A stretch of 64,000 bases of DNA from Rodentibacter caecimuris (lineage in GTDB: Bacteria; Pseudomonadota; Gammaproteobacteria; Enterobacterales; Pasteurellaceae). The notes below the pieces were generated by a model that had not been told where the DNA came from, did no database searches, and saw only the letters and a program-made list of their open reading frames with translations. How positions within the stretch are numbered: position 1 is the first letter of the stretch; the number at the start of each line of letters is the position of its first letter. The stretch covers positions 94,030 through 158,029 of the forward strand of contig MLAA01000005.1 in NCBI GenBank assembly GCA_001998905.1, given 5' to 3'. This document shows positions 18,774 to 30,942 of the stretch, one piece after another. The position numbers were made by a program, and so were the translations under genes.

Positions 18774-19889
18774 TTAGTTCCTTTTCATAAAATTTGTCTT
18801 GTGAGTGTGAATTGACATCATTAGACCGAATGCCGCCATCAATGCAACAAACGAGGTTCCGCCGTAGCTGACTAGCGGTAATGGTACACCAACTACAGGC
18901 AGAATACCACTGACCATCCCAATATTCACAAATAGATAAACGAAGAAGATTAAGCTTAATGCACCTGATAAAATGCGCCCGAAGGAGGTTTGCGCATTTA
19001 AACCTATCATTAATCCGCGTGTAATTATAAAAAGATAAATCGTCAATAGAATAAAGAAACCGATCATCCCGTATTCTTCACTCAAGACAGAAAAAATAAA
19101 ATCCGTATGAGGTTCAGGTAAAAATTCTAATTGTGATTGTGTACCTTGCATCCACCCTTTTCCCCAAATACCGCCAGAGCCGATAGCTATTTTTGATTGT
19201 AAAATATGATAACCGGCACCCAGCGGATCTTTTTCCGGATCAAGTAAAGTCAATACACGCATTCGCTGATAATCGTGCATGAGATAAAACCACATGATAG
19301 GAATAAATCCAGCCAATCCTATCACTGCAGTCAAAATTAGCCACCAGCTCATACCGGCTAGAAAAACGACAAATAATCCGGAAGCACTAACAAGAATTGA
19401 AGTTCCGAGATCAGGTTGGATTGCGACCAATAATGTCGGCACAATAATCATTGCGATAGCAATAAAAGTCTCGCTTAATTTAGGAGGAACGGGTCGATTT
19501 CCTAAATAAACAGCGACCATAAGAGGAACGGCGAGTTTAACGATTTCCGAAGGTTGAAAGCGGATAAATCCAAGATCAAGCCAGCGTTGTGCCCCTTTAC
19601 TGGTTGCCCCGATAAGATCTACAAGTATCAACATAATTAAACCGCTAATGTATAGATAAGGCGCAATTCGTTGGTAAAACTTCGGTGGAAGTTGTGCGAC
19701 CATAAACATAATAGTAAATCCTAAGGCAACCTGAATGATTCTATTTTGAAACATTACTTGGCTTGCACCTGAGGCACTATAGAGTACTAACAAACCATAA
19801 GCACTAATTGCAATTAAGCCTAGCAATAACCAAAAATCAATATGCAAGCGGCGCCAGATTCGGAGCCAAAAGGGTTTTTTATCTTCCAT
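18774..19889 (-). CDS. rodA: Peptidoglycan glycosyltransferase RodA
   Basis: A 371-residue SEDS-family membrane enzyme with about 10 segments that polymerises lipid II into glycan strands during side-wall elongation, paired with PBP2. Family landmarks are [22 protein letters not shown] and the PDLGTS segment with the catalytic aspartate. Its ATG overlaps the mrdA stop by one base (TAATG), so translation is coupled to its partner. Confidence 0.96.
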   Translation of the reverse strand: MEDKKPFWLRIWRRLHIDFWLLLGLIAISAYGLLVLYSASGASQVMFQNRIIQVALGFTIMFMVAQLPPKFYQRIAPYLYISGLIMLILVDLIGATSKGAQRWLDLGFIRFQPSEIVKLAVPLMVAVYLGNRPVPPKLSETFIAIAMIIVPTLLVAIQPDLGTSILVSASGLFVVFLAGMSWWLILTAVIGLAGFIPIMWFYLMHDYQRMRVLTLLDPEKDPLGAGYHILQSKIAIGSGGIWGKGWMQGTQSQLEFLPEPHTDFIFSVLSEEYGMIGFFILLTIYLFIITRGLMIGLNAQTSFGRILSGALSLIFFVYLFVNIGMVSGILPVVGVPLPLVSYGGTSFVALMAAFGLMMSIHTHKTNFMKRN

Positions 19890-21826
19890 TATTCCGTTTC
19901 CTTTTCATTTTGTTGCTTATCTTCAGACTGGTTTTTTTGTGCAATTTCAGGTAAACGTTGGTTTAAATAGTAATCCATTATTTTTCTTACAAGTGGTGCG
20001 GCATTGCTAGAACCGCCGCCAGCATTTTCTAAAATAACGGTAACCACCATTTGAGGGTTTTCATAAGGGGCGTAGGCGGTAAACCAAGCGTGATCATGTA
20101 ATTCTTTTTTTAGCCCTTTGGCGTTATAGCTTTGATTTTCTTTTAAACTAAAAACTTGTGCGGTTCCTGATTTTCCTCCAACGTGATAGTTTGCGCCAGC
20201 AAAGGCTTTTCGTCCGGTCCCTACCGCGGAATGAACTACATTGTACATTCCGCGTTTAGCTGCATCCCAAGAGGACTGAGAAGGCTCGCTAATATCTTCA
20301 TACAATCGAGGGTCTTGATAAGGCTCGGTTATTGTACCTTCAACTGATTTCATTAAATGCGGTGTATTGATTTTGCCGTTATTGACTAATACAGTTGTAG
20401 CTTTGGCGACTTGTAAGGGCGTCGATGTCCAGTAGCCTTGCCCAATCCCGACAGAAATCGTATCTCCTTGAAGCCAAGGTTTTTTATAGCGTCTTTGCTT
20501 CCATTCGCGGCTTGGCATATTGGCGGAAGTTTCTTCCTTTATATCAATTCCTGTCGGCATACCGAAGCCGAAACGTTCCATCCAATCGGAAAGACGGTCA
20601 ATTCCCATATTGTAAGCAGTTTGATAAAAGTAAGTATCGGAAGACTCGGTAATTGCTTTGTTTAAATCCGTATATCCGTGTCCGGATTTTTTCCAGTCTC
20701 GGAATCGTTTTGTTGTATTCGGTAACATCCAATATCCAGGATCGAAAATCGTCGTATTCGGGCTAATTACTTTTTCTGTGAGAGCGGCAACAGCAATAAA
20801 AGGTTTCACCGTAGAGGCTGGAGGATAAACACCTTGAGTTGCTCTGCTATATAAGGGTCTGTCTGGATCGTTGAGTAAGCGTTTGTAATCTGATGATGAA
20901 ATACCATCAACGAATAAATTGTTATCATAACTTGGCGTAGAAACCATTGCGAGAATACTACTGTCTTTCGGATCTAACACGACAACTGAGCCTTTTTGCC
21001 CGCTTAATAAATCGGTAATATAGCGCTGTAACGCTAAATCAATTGTTAAGTGAATACTCTTACCGGCAGTTGCACTTTGCTCTCGTAATTTACGAATAAC
21101 ACGTCCGCGATTATTAATTTCAACTTCTTCAAACCCCGTGATACCATGTAACTGATCTTCATAATAACGCTCAATGCCTAATTTCCCCATATCATGAGAA
21201 CCAGAGTAATTACCGTATTTATCTGATTTTTTTAGATTTTCGACATCTTTATCATTAATTTTTCCCACATAGCCTAAAATGTGTGTCATGGTTTCTCCAT
21301 GCAAATAATGGCGTTTGAAATAAGGGCGAACATCAAGGCTTGGAAATTGATGCTGATTTACTGCAAAACGGGCAATTTGTTCTTCCGTTAGATTAGATTT
21401 GAGTAGTATGGGGGTATACCGCGTACTGCGTCGGCGCTCTTTACGAAAATTTTCAATATCCTCGTCAGTTAAATTGACAACATAACGAAGTTCATCAAAA
21501 GTGCGGTCTAAATTTTCCACTTTTTCAGGAACAATATATAAACCAAAAAAAGTCAAATTTTCTGCTAATAATTCGCCGTAGCGGTCATAGATTAAGCCTC
21601 GAGTCGGCGGAATTGGTAATAGTTTAATTCGATTTCCGTTGGAGCGGGTTTGGTAAGTATCAAAATTGATGACTTGAAGATGATAAAGATTAACGATAAG
21701 TATGCTTGTAAGAATTAAAATACCGATAAATGCAACTAAAGAGCGTCTGGCAAAAAGATTACGTTCCGCTTTTTTATCACGAATCGGCTCATAATTTTGG
21801 TTGGCAAAAAATTTCTTTAAATTCAT
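19889..21826 (-). CDS. mrdA: Penicillin-binding protein 2
   Basis: A 645-residue class B transpeptidase of the elongasome. It has an N-terminal cytoplasmic tail and one membrane segment (about 30-50), a pedestal domain, then the transpeptidase domain with the SXXK motif STVK (in [10 protein letters not shown]), SSD ([10 protein letters not shown]) and KSGTAQ. It is the beta-lactam target that fixes rod shape. The gene carries an uptake sequence at 21499-21507. The order mrdA-rodA-rlpA-dacA is the usual shape operon. Confidence 0.96.
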   Translation of the reverse strand: MNLKKFFANQNYEPIRDKKAERNLFARRSLVAFIGILILTSILIVNLYHLQVINFDTYQTRSNGNRIKLLPIPPTRGLIYDRYGELLAENLTFFGLYIVPEKVENLDRTFDELRYVVNLTDEDIENFRKERRRSTRYTPILLKSNLTEEQIARFAVNQHQFPSLDVRPYFKRHYLHGETMTHILGYVGKINDKDVENLKKSDKYGNYSGSHDMGKLGIERYYEDQLHGITGFEEVEINNRGRVIRKLREQSATAGKSIHLTIDLALQRYITDLLSGQKGSVVVLDPKDSSILAMVSTPSYDNNLFVDGISSSDYKRLLNDPDRPLYSRATQGVYPPASTVKPFIAVAALTEKVISPNTTIFDPGYWMLPNTTKRFRDWKKSGHGYTDLNKAITESSDTYFYQTAYNMGIDRLSDWMERFGFGMPTGIDIKEETSANMPSREWKQRRYKKPWLQGDTISVGIGQGYWTSTPLQVAKATTVLVNNGKINTPHLMKSVEGTITEPYQDPRLYEDISEPSQSSWDAAKRGMYNVVHSAVGTGRKAFAGANYHVGGKSGTAQVFSLKENQSYNAKGLKKELHDHAWFTAYAPYENPQMVVTVILENAGGGSSNAAPLVRKIMDYYLNQRLPEIAQKNQSEDKQQNEKETE

Positions 21827-21863
21827 CTTACTTCAGTTTGAATAATAAAAAAGTAGGAAGCCG

Positions 21864-22331
21864 TTATTCTCTATGGTAAGGGTGGTTAGTCGTTAGCGAC
21901 CACGCGCGATATAAACTTTCTGCGACAACGATGCGAACCAAGGGATGGGGAAGTGTTAGTGGAGATAGCGACCAGCTTTGTTCCGCCGCTTGTTTGCATT
22001 CGGGAGAAAGTCCCTCTGGTCCGCCGACAAGCAAACAAATATCGCGACCGTCATTTTTCCAACTCTCTAGTTGTTGTGCTAATTGGTGCGTTGTCCAAGG
22101 TTTACCGGGGATATCTAAAGTAACAATTTTTCCCTTTCCACAAGCAGTTAGCATACTTTTCCCTTCTTGTTCTAAGATGCGTTTTATATCTGCATTTTTA
22201 CCCCGTTTACCAGCGGGAATTTCTACTAATTCTAAAAGTAGATCTTTAGGAAAACGGCGTTGATATTCTTCAAAACCGATAGTAACCCAAGTTGGCATTT
22301 TTGTTCCTACGGCAATTAGGGTAATTTTCAC
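21864..22331 (-). CDS. rlmH: 23S rRNA pseudouridine-1915 N3-methyltransferase
   Basis: A 155-residue SPOUT-class enzyme that methylates pseudouridine 1915 in helix 69 of the 70S ribosome. The SAM-binding knot segment [12 protein letters not shown] and the C-terminal [18 protein letters not shown], which ends in the functional HPYHR run, are present. It lies 4 bases after rsfS and 37 bases before mrdA, which points to one operon. Confidence 0.96.
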   Translation of the reverse strand: MKITLIAVGTKMPTWVTIGFEEYQRRFPKDLLLELVEIPAGKRGKNADIKRILEQEGKSMLTACGKGKIVTLDIPGKPWTTHQLAQQLESWKNDGRDICLLVGGPEGLSPECKQAAEQSWSLSPLTLPHPLVRIVVAESLYRAWSLTTNHPYHRE

Positions 22332-22335
22332 TTGT

Positions 22336-22644
22336 TTAACCCCAGAGTTTTTCTAATTGGTACATTTCACGGGCTTCGCGTTGCATAATATGTACAATTG
22401 CTTGTCCGAAATCTACTACAATCCAGTCTGCAGTATTTCTCCCTTCATCACCAAATGTTTCAATACCGACTTTTTTGCATTCGGTAATCAAATTGTCTGC
22501 CATTGCTGAAACTTGGCGACTTGAAGTCCCAGTGCAAACAATCATGTTATCTGTGATTGAAGAGATTTTTCGAACATCAAAATGCGTGATATCTGTAGCT
22601 TTTAAATTATCTAAAGTTTCAATTAAAAATTCGACTAAATTCAT
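22336..22644 (-). CDS. rsfS: Ribosomal silencing factor RsfS
   Basis: A 102-residue Iojap-family protein that binds ribosomal protein uL14 and blocks subunit joining when nutrients are short. The core [17 protein letters not shown] and [15 protein letters not shown] are typical. It is the first gene of the rsfS-rlmH-mrdA-rodA-rlpA-dacA run. Confidence 0.96.
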   Translation of the reverse strand: MNLVEFLIETLDNLKATDITHFDVRKISSITDNMIVCTGTSSRQVSAMADNLITECKKVGIETFGDEGRNTADWIVVDFGQAIVHIMQREAREMYQLEKLWG

Positions 22645-22698
22645 TATTTCTTCCGTATCTCAAAAGCGGTCAATTCTATCATTGTTCAAAATGAACGC

Positions 22699-23967
22699 CT
22701 ACTTTTTTATCTGAGGTTTAAATACTTTTCGTCTTGTATTTTTGCTTTGTTCTATTTTCTCGCCATTATTACGCTTGATTCGGTAGGGCTTAGGTAAATT
22801 AGTGAGTAAAGCCTCAGGATCGTATTGGCTGACAGGGATAGAATGTCCAATATAATCTTCAATTGCCGGCAAGTTGATCGCGTATTGCTCACAGGCAAAG
22901 CTAATGGATACTCCGCTTTCTCCTGCTCTCCCTGTTCGGCCGATGCGATGAACATAATCCTCGCGATCATCTGGTAAATCGTAATTAAATACATGAGTAA
23001 CTTCTGGGATATGTAAACCTCGGGCTGCGACATCTGTTGCCACTAAAATATCTAATTTTCCCTCAGTAAATTGTTTTAGCAATGCTAGTCGTTTTTTTTG
23101 AGCAACATCACCAGTGAGCAAACCGACGCGATGACCATCAGCAGCTAAATATCCCCAAATTTCCTCGCATTTATGTTTAGTATTAGAAAAAACTATACCG
23201 CGTTCTGGCCATTCATCTTCAATAAGTGTCAGCAGCAACGCCATTTTGTCCTGGTTGGATGGGTAAAAGAGTTCTTCTTTAATACGGTGCCCAGTTTTTT
23301 GCAATGGTTCAATTTCGATATATTCCGGAGCGTTCATATCTTCAAATGCAAGTTCACGTACTTTGTAAGATAATGTTGCGGAAAACAGCATGGTTAAACG
23401 TTCTTGTGGGGGGGGACATTTACGCAACAAATAACGAATATCTCGAATGAAGCCTAAATCAAACATTCGATCCGCTTCATCTAAAACGACAACTTGAATA
23501 TTTTCCAATTGGATAATTCCTTGTTTTACGTAATCAATGACACGACCGGTTGTGCCAATCAAAATATCCACGCCATTTTCAATAGCTTTCAATTGCTTAT
23601 CATAACCGTCTCCGCCATAGGCTAGTGCAGTTTTTAATCCCGTTGTGCGAACTAATAATTCTGCATCTTGGTTGATTTGCACTGCCAGTTCTCGGGTGGG
23701 AGCAAGAATTAGTCCTCTTGGTTGATGGATATCTAGATTTGTTTGGGAGGCGAGTAAATGGTGAAAGGTCGCTGTTAAAAATGCCATTGTTTTGCCTGTA
23801 CCGGTTTGAGCTTGTCCTGCGACATCTTTTCCCGCTAATGTAATAGGTAAGGAAAGTGCTTGAATCGGTGTACAATATTCAAAGCCCCTGCTTTGTAGTG
23901 CATTCAATACTTTCGAATGCAGAGGTAGCTCAGCAAAACGTTGTTTACTTAAATAATCTTGTTGCAT
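22699..23967 (-). CDS. rhlB: DEAD-box RNA helicase RhlB
   Basis: A 422-residue ATP-dependent helicase that unwinds RNA for RNase E in the degradosome. Motifs in order: the Q-motif region ([11 protein letters not shown]), AQTGTGKT (motif I), PTRELA (Ia), DEAD (II), SAT (III), then ATDVAARGL (V) and HRIGRTGR (VI). The sequence follows RhlB closely ([34 protein letters not shown]) rather than SrmB or DeaD. The basic C-terminal tail is short. Confidence 0.95.
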   Translation of the reverse strand: MQQDYLSKQRFAELPLHSKVLNALQSRGFEYCTPIQALSLPITLAGKDVAGQAQTGTGKTMAFLTATFHHLLASQTNLDIHQPRGLILAPTRELAVQINQDAELLVRTTGLKTALAYGGDGYDKQLKAIENGVDILIGTTGRVIDYVKQGIIQLENIQVVVLDEADRMFDLGFIRDIRYLLRKCPPPQERLTMLFSATLSYKVRELAFEDMNAPEYIEIEPLQKTGHRIKEELFYPSNQDKMALLLTLIEDEWPERGIVFSNTKHKCEEIWGYLAADGHRVGLLTGDVAQKKRLALLKQFTEGKLDILVATDVAARGLHIPEVTHVFNYDLPDDREDYVHRIGRTGRAGESGVSISFACEQYAINLPAIEDYIGHSIPVSQYDPEALLTNLPKPYRIKRNNGEKIEQSKNTRRKVFKPQIKK

Positions 23968-24206
23968 AGTAATAATAAGTTAATAAAAATCGGCTAAGGA
24001 TAACATGAAGCGTTCAATTCCTCAAAAAACTGTCGGTAGGCTAGTGTATTCCAGAACTATAATTGACTTTAACAAAAAACATTGATGCCGCTTGTAGACC
24101 TTTTCTATAACATATTGGAATTATTATTTAGTATGAATAAATGTTGTTGAGCTTCTTTTATTACAAACCTAATCCTAATATCGTGGAGGTATTATAGCGA
24201 GATTGA

Positions 24207-24472
24207 CTATTTAGCTTGGTTTCTCTCCCATTTTTGAGCAATATAGCTACAAGTCGGGTGCAATGAAAGCTGATTATGTTCAATAAATTCAATCAATGTT
24301 TGATATAATTTGTCGGCGATGCCTTGTCCGCGTAAAACTTCAGAAACGTAGGTGTGGTTAGCATTAATACGTTGAGGATTTTCATAGAAATAGGTGAGTT
24401 TTGCAATTTTATTTTTCTGTGCATCTAAAATAAAAAACTCTCCACCTTGTTCGGTTTTATTATGCTCAATAT

Positions 24473-24476
<4 letters not shown>
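24207..24476 (-). CDS. YjdJ-type GNAT N-acetyltransferase
   Basis: An 89-residue minimal acetyltransferase-like protein. The acetyl-CoA loop is in [19 protein letters not shown], and the C-terminal [15 protein letters not shown] is typical of the small YjdJ/At2g44790-like 'GNAT-like' family. The substrate is unknown. The ATG at 24476 is chosen because GGAG lies 6 bases upstream. It overlaps the yacG stop as ATGA, so the two are translationally coupled. Confidence 0.8.
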
Positions 24477-26027
<1,551 letters not shown>

Positions 26028-26031
<4 letters not shown>

Positions 26032-27251
26032 TGGAGTACTGATCCCATATTGAAAATTGGTAAATACATACCTAGCATGATAATACCAATTAACATTCCG
26101 ATAATTAGCATAAGAATAGGTTCCAGCATTTGTGAAAGTAGATCGATTTGGTGGTTTAATTTCTCTTGATAAGAGTCGGCAATATATTGCAGCATTGTTG
26201 CTAATTTTCCTGTTTTTTCACCAATTTGTAGCATTTGCTGTGCTTCGGTAGGAAAGAGTTGGCAGCTAACACTACGAGAAAAATGATAGCCTTGAGAAAT
26301 CCAGTGTAAAATTGATCTTACTTCCTCTTCTAATAATGTATTTGTTTGCTGAATTTTTTTGTGTTCCCAACTTTGTGTTTGCGTAAGGAAACTGCCAAGA
26401 GCTTGATTAAGAGGAACACCGGTTTGGAGCATTAAACTGAGATTTTGTGAAAAATTAATCAAACTGGCGAGTTGAGAAATTTTACCAAGAATCGGTATTA
26501 TCCTAATAAATTGCTCTTTTTTACGATGGAATTTGTCAGAATGTCGAAGTTGATAGCGAAACAAGAGAATTAACAATATAACGCCAATCAGTAATGGAAT
26601 AAAGTATCGTTGAAGACTCTCAGAAAGTTGCAATAGTATTGTAGTAAATGTAGGCAATTGAGCAGAATTATTTTCATACATTTCAGCAAATTGCGGCATG
26701 ATAAAAATTAAAAGTAGAAGACTCAATGTAATTGAAATAGCTAATACAACGGAGGGATAAAGCATAATTTTTTGTAATTTACGTTGTAATTGAAGTGAAC
26801 GATTACGCTGTTCAGCAATTTTTTGGCTGACTATGGCTAATTTTCCGGTCATCTCTCCAACTTTGATTAGTTGAATCTCTTGGCTGTTAAGAAATTGCCT
26901 TTGTTGTAATAAGCTCTTTGAGAAAGACACTCCGCTTTCTAGTTTATTTATTAATCCATCAAGCCATAGATAAAGGTCAATATTTGTGCAATTTTTTTGC
27001 AAAATTTGTAGAGCTGATTTTAATGGAATTGTAGCATTTAATAACATTGCCAGTTGATTTAATAATGAACAAACCTCAGCATTTTTCGGCTTAGTTGAGA
27101 GAGTTATGTTTTGCTGTAATTTAATTTTTTGTAATCCTTGTCGAAGCAAATTATAGTAGGCATCTTGTTTTGATTCCGCAATGAGGCTGCCTTGTTGTTT
27201 TTGTTGTAAATTATTAATTCCTTTCCAATAAAATAATTTAACCTTAGCCAT
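26028..27251 (-). CDS. pilC: Type IV pilus platform protein PilC
   Basis: A 407-residue inner-membrane protein with two T2SF domains (about 65-190 and 265-395) and three membrane helices. It couples the PilB motor to pilin assembly. The repeated GEMTGKLA and GEKTGKLATML segments are the family signature. In Haemophilus pilABCD is required for DNA uptake and twitching. Confidence 0.92.
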
Positions 27252-27274
27252 AAATCTTCCTTTAAAGGATACAA

Positions 27275-28672
27275 TTAAATTTCGTTGCCGAGTACCCGAT
27301 TTACTTCGGCAAGATCTGTAATACCTTGTTCAATTTTAACTAATGCACTTTGATGTAAGTTATTAAAATCTAAATAATATTCTTGGTTAGAAGGATATAG
27401 AAATTGATAGATGCCAATACGTCCTTGATAACTTTGATTGCAATCACAAGAAGTATTGGAATTTTGACCGCACTTTTGGCAACATTTTCTAACTAAACGC
27501 TGTGCAATGACTAATAATAGACTATTTTCGATTTCATTTGATTTAATACCCAGTTGCTGTAAACGGGCAATGGCAGAAGAAGCGTCGTTAGTATGTAAGG
27601 TTGATAGTACTAGATGTCCTGTTTGTGCCGCTTTGAGTGCCATCATTGCACTTTCTTCATCTCGAATTTCTCCTAGCATAATAATATCTGGGTCTTGACG
27701 TAAAAATGTGCGTAGTAGGCAGCTGAAATCTAGCCCAATATGAGGATTGATTTGACTCTGAATGATGCCTGATAGTTCAATTTCTATAGGATCTTCTGCT
27801 GTCATAATATGTTTATCTGGGCTGTTTAAGAATTGTAGTGCGGTATAAAGCGTAATACTTTTTCCACTACCCGTTGGACCGGTAACTAAAATTAGCCCTT
27901 GTGGCTGCTTAAGTGTTGCTTCAAATCGATGAACCTGTGAGTCGGTCATTCCCAATTCTGAAAAACTTAATGTTACGGGTTTATTTTGTTGCAATCTCAA
28001 TACGGCTTTTTCCCCTAAATAAGTGGGTAAAGTAGAAAGCCGAAAATCTAAAATATCGGAAAATTGAGTTTTAAATTGAAATCGTCCATCTTGGGGCAAA
28101 CGGGTTTCACTAATATCCAATTTAGCTAACAATTTTAAACGGGAAATTAAGCGGTTTTCGAATCCTTTTGTAATGGTCGGTTGTATTTGAAGAACCCCGT
28201 CAATTCTGAAACGGACATGCAATCCATCGGCTTGTGGCTCTAAGTGGATATCGGACGCTTGTCGTTGTAGTGCTGATTCAAAAATATTATTTAACAATTG
28301 AATAACAGGCTCATCAGATTGTATTTCTATCTCAGGCTCGCCCTGTGTATAAAATGCAGGTTGATTTTCTTCAATTTCCATTTTCTGAGGAGAAAGTTGC
28401 TGGAGTAAGGCTTTTAAATCCTTCGTCGATACTAAAACTGGTTCGATAAATTTTCCTGTCAGAAAGGAAAAACTTTCGCAAGCCGCCAGATTATTGAAAG
28501 AATCTACTGCTAACCATAGGGTATGTTCGTTTTCTTGTAAAGGAATCGTAAAATAGCGTAATAATAATTCAGATTGTTGTTTATTTTGTTCCCAACGTTG
28601 CGGTGAAATGGTAAAGCGTTCACCGCTATTTGTGATGATTTCGTTGCCGTTTGAGTTAGGTGTTGATTTCAT
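27275..28672 (-). CDS. pilB: Type IV pilus assembly ATPase PilB
   Basis: A 465-residue secretion ATPase that powers pilus extension. It has a short N-terminal domain, Walker A GPTGSGKS, the Asp box TAEDPIE, Walker B IIMLGEIRDEESA, the His box TGHLVLSTLHTNDA, and a zinc-binding cysteine cluster (CCQKCGQ, CDC). It is shorter than the roughly 560-residue canonical form because the N-terminal domain is reduced. The ATG at 28672 overlaps the pilA stop by one base (TAATG); an in-frame TTG at 28681 is possible. Confidence 0.92.
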   Translation of the reverse strand: MKSTPNSNGNEIITNSGERFTISPQRWEQNKQQSELLLRYFTIPLQENEHTLWLAVDSFNNLAACESFSFLTGKFIEPVLVSTKDLKALLQQLSPQKMEIEENQPAFYTQGEPEIEIQSDEPVIQLLNNIFESALQRQASDIHLEPQADGLHVRFRIDGVLQIQPTITKGFENRLISRLKLLAKLDISETRLPQDGRFQFKTQFSDILDFRLSTLPTYLGEKAVLRLQQNKPVTLSFSELGMTDSQVHRFEATLKQPQGLILVTGPTGSGKSITLYTALQFLNSPDKHIMTAEDPIEIELSGIIQSQINPHIGLDFSCLLRTFLRQDPDIIMLGEIRDEESAMMALKAAQTGHLVLSTLHTNDASSAIARLQQLGIKSNEIENSLLLVIAQRLVRKCCQKCGQNSNTSCDCNQSYQGRIGIYQFLYPSNQEYYLDFNNLHQSALVKIEQGITDLAEVNRVLGNEI

Positions 28673-29103
28673 TAAGAGCAAAACCCTGCTGGAAATAATT
28701 CATTATTGGAACAAGTCGCTTGCCAAGTAATCCCTGTTGCTGCATTGTTGGCTGGCGTCAAGGTATAATTGATTCCATCTAGTGATTTATCTCCTGTAAC
28801 ATTGATAATACCTGTCTGAACGGTAAGAGATTTCGTATAGCCCCTTGCTGTTGTAATAGCAGCTTGAATTCCATTACTACCTGCATTGCAGTCATTTGCT
28901 GTTCCTTTATTATAAATACAGAGTTCTACCTCAGATTTATAAGGCGCTGATGCTTGTAATAATTCTGAAATAGCAGCTTTTCTGGTATAACTTTGATAAG
29001 ACGGAATGGCGATTGTTGCCAGAATAGCAACTATAGCAATAACTATCATCAATTCAATTAGGGTAAAGCCCTTATGAAGGGAAGGGAATTGCGGTAACTT
29101 CAT
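28672..29103 (-). CDS. pilA: Type IV major pilin PilA
   Basis: A 143-residue prepilin. After a 12-residue leader ending in Gly comes the mature N-terminus [17 protein letters not shown] with the Glu at mature position 5 that pilin assembly needs. Four cysteines in the globular head (LCIY, NDCN, TCSN, FCS) could form two disulfides, the last closing the D-region. It heads pilABCD. A CRP-S-like site lies 88 bases upstream (29191-29206), which fits competence induction by CRP and Sxy. Confidence 0.95.
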   Translation of the reverse strand: MKLPQFPSLHKGFTLIELMIVIAIVAILATIAIPSYQSYTRKAAISELLQASAPYKSEVELCIYNKGTANDCNAGSNGIQAAITTARGYTKSLTVQTGIINVTGDKSLDGINYTLTPANNAATGITWQATCSNNELFPAGFCS

Positions 29104-29177
29104 TGTTTTTTCTCCATCGTTTGTGATCGCTAAATGATGACTTTATACTGACGAATAACAAAATCGATGTAAAATAG

Positions 29178-29186
29178 ACCGCACTT
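29178..29186 (-). repeat. DNA-uptake sequence in the pilA/ampD region
   Basis: Exact ACCGCACTT located 5 bases from the CRP-S-like site, inside the pilA promoter region. Confidence 0.85.
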
Positions 29187-29190
29187 TTTT

Positions 29191-29206
29191 TTCGAAACTG
29201 ATCGCA
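29191..29206 (-). promoter_or_regulatory. CRP-S (Sxy-dependent competence) site of pilA
   Basis: Read on the minus strand, TGCGATCAGTTTCGAA keeps the first half TGCGA of the CRP-S core TGCGA-N6-TCGCA exactly, and the second half with one mismatch. It is 88 bases before the pilA start and immediately upstream of the divergent ampD. Confidence 0.65.
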
Positions 29207-29216
29207 AAAATAAAAA

Positions 29217-29798
29217 ATGATGACTAAAAAAAACACATATAGGATCCAAAACGGATGGCTAGGAGATGCTAAAAAAGTATTGTCCCCACATTTTGATCGC
29301 CGACCTGATTCCGAAGACATTTCATTGTTGGTCATTCACTATATTAGTTTACCGCCGGAGCAGTTCGGGGGGGGATATATTAATGATTTTTTTCAAGGCA
29401 AGCTTAATCCTGAGTTACATCCTTATTTTTCGGAAATCCAGCATTTGAAAGTCTCTGCTCATTGTTTGATTGAACGACAGGGGGATATAACGCAATATGT
29501 AAATTTTTATGATAGAGCTTGGCATGCTGGAATTTCGACGTTTCAAGGCCGAGAAAAATGTAATGATTTTGGCATAGGCATTGAACTAGAGGGGAGCAAT
29601 AATCAACCTTTTACGAGGAAACAATACGATAGTTTGATTGCCCTTACGAAAGTTATTATGGATACTTATCCAAAAGTTACGCTAGATCGTATTGTCGGAC
29701 ATTGCCATATTTCGTCAGGGAGAAAAATTGATCCGGGCCAATATTTTCAATGGCAATTTTATTTTGATGCTCTGAAAAATGAGACGTTTAAAAAATAA
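29217..29798 (+). CDS. ampD: 1,6-anhydro-N-acetylmuramyl-L-alanine amidase AmpD
   Basis: A cytosolic zinc amidase of about 193 residues that removes stem peptides from anhydro-muropeptides during wall recycling. Zinc ligands: His in LLVIHYIS, and His and Asp in VGHCHISSGRKIDPG. It is transcribed divergently from pilA and shares a control region of about 110 bases. ATG codons at 29217 and 29220 are adjacent, and neither has a strong ribosome site. Confidence 0.95.
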   Translation: MMTKKNTYRIQNGWLGDAKKVLSPHFDRRPDSEDISLLVIHYISLPPEQFGGGYINDFFQGKLNPELHPYFSEIQHLKVSAHCLIERQGDITQYVNFYDRAWHAGISTFQGREKCNDFGIGIELEGSNNQPFTRKQYDSLIALTKVIMDTYPKVTLDRIVGHCHISSGRKIDPGQYFQWQFYFDALKNETFKK

Positions 29799-30280
29799 CC
29801 GAGAAATTTTCAGTAAATTTAACCCTTGCTACTTTCTCTATTTTTATTGTTATCGTTTTGATTTATAAGGAGATTATTGTTGCTTTGGGTTATATTTATT
29901 TTTTTCTTTTAAAGTTATTCAAATGAAGCCATTCGATCAATCACAATTTTATCCACAGAAATCTTGGATAACTCACAAGCAGGGAAAAACATTAGATATT
30001 ATCCGTCTTTGTCGCCAAGACAGTAGAATATTTAACCTCACTTTGTAGATAAAAAGTACGATAAACGAAGTTTTCCAAAGAAAAGGCTATATCGCATGGA
30101 AAGGATAGTATTCCTTGAAAAAGTAAAGATCTTGATATCGATCGACTTTTATTTATAGCAGTTATACACAGCTAATTTAGAGTTATCCACAGGATATTGT
30201 CGAGTTGATAAAAAAGCGATTTTATGAAACAATCTGCCAATTATTTTTTGTAAAAAATCGAAGAATTAAGGTGAGCGATT
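29799..30280. other. Gene-free region with a DnaA-box cluster
   Basis: 482 AT-rich bases without an open gene. Three 9-mers match TTATNCACA: 29949-29957 (TTATCCACA), 30162-30170 (TTATACACA) and 30183-30191 (TTATCCACA), all in the same direction, the last two 21 bases apart. A weaker reverse match TTATCCAAG lies at 29963-29971. GATC occurs at about 29934, 30128 and 30139. This could be a replication origin, a DnaA-titration site or a DnaA-regulated promoter. Confidence 0.55.
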
Positions 30281-30889
30281 GTGATTGATTTCGATGGCTA
30301 CCGACCAAATGTGGGAATTGTCATTTGTAATCGCAAAGGACAAGTACTTTGGGCGAAACGGTACGGGCAAAATTCGTGGCAATTTCCGCAGGGTGGGATC
30401 AATGAGAATGAAACTGCCGAGCAAGCAATGTATCGTGAATTATATGAAGAAGTCGGTCTACAACCCCGAGATGTGAAGATTTTATATGCTTCTAAACATT
30501 GGTTACGTTATAAGTTACCCAAACGTTTACTTCGTTATGATAGTAAGCCAATATGTATTGGTCAAAAACAACGTTGGTTTCTTTTGTTGCTTCAGTCTGA
30601 TGATAAAAATATCAATATTGAGGCAACTAAATCACCTGAATTTGATGGTTGGCGTTGGGTGAGCTTTTGGTATCCTGTGCGGCAAGTGGTTTCTTTTAAA
30701 AGAGATGTTTACCGCAAGGCAATGAAAGAATTTTCTACGGTGTTGTTTGGAAGTAAAGGTCAGTTTTTTGAAAAGAAGACTTTGCTAAATGTGGAAAAAA
30801 CAGAACTGGAAAATAGATCCCTTCGAAATGTAAAAAAGAGTACTGTTAGTAAATCTAAAAAGATTTCTCATTTTAAATCCAAGCGTTAA
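30281..30889 (+). CDS. rppH: RNA pyrophosphohydrolase RppH
   Basis: A 202-residue Nudix hydrolase that removes pyrophosphate from 5'-triphosphate RNA and so starts RNase E-dependent decay. The Nudix box runs [20 protein letters not shown]. The N-terminus [13 protein letters not shown] is typical. The start is GTG with AAGGTGAG upstream. A lysine-rich C-terminal tail (about 165-202) goes beyond the E. coli length. It heads the rppH-lgt-thyA-tadA run. Confidence 0.95.
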   Translation: MIDFDGYRPNVGIVICNRKGQVLWAKRYGQNSWQFPQGGINENETAEQAMYRELYEEVGLQPRDVKILYASKHWLRYKLPKRLLRYDSKPICIGQKQRWFLLLLQSDDKNINIEATKSPEFDGWRWVSFWYPVRQVVSFKRDVYRKAMKEFSTVLFGSKGQFFEKKTLLNVEKTELENRSLRNVKKSTVSKSKKISHFKSKR

Positions 30890-30942
30890 GTTAGTTTAAA
30901 CTATCACCTCAACAGTATTTCATCCGTCTAATAAGGATAACT

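Noticed and set aside
29949..30191. A CRISPR array or iteron plasmid origin at the DnaA-like repeats
   Set aside because: The repeats are 9-mers without regular spacers, and the surrounding genes are all chromosomal core genes, with no replication initiator gene.
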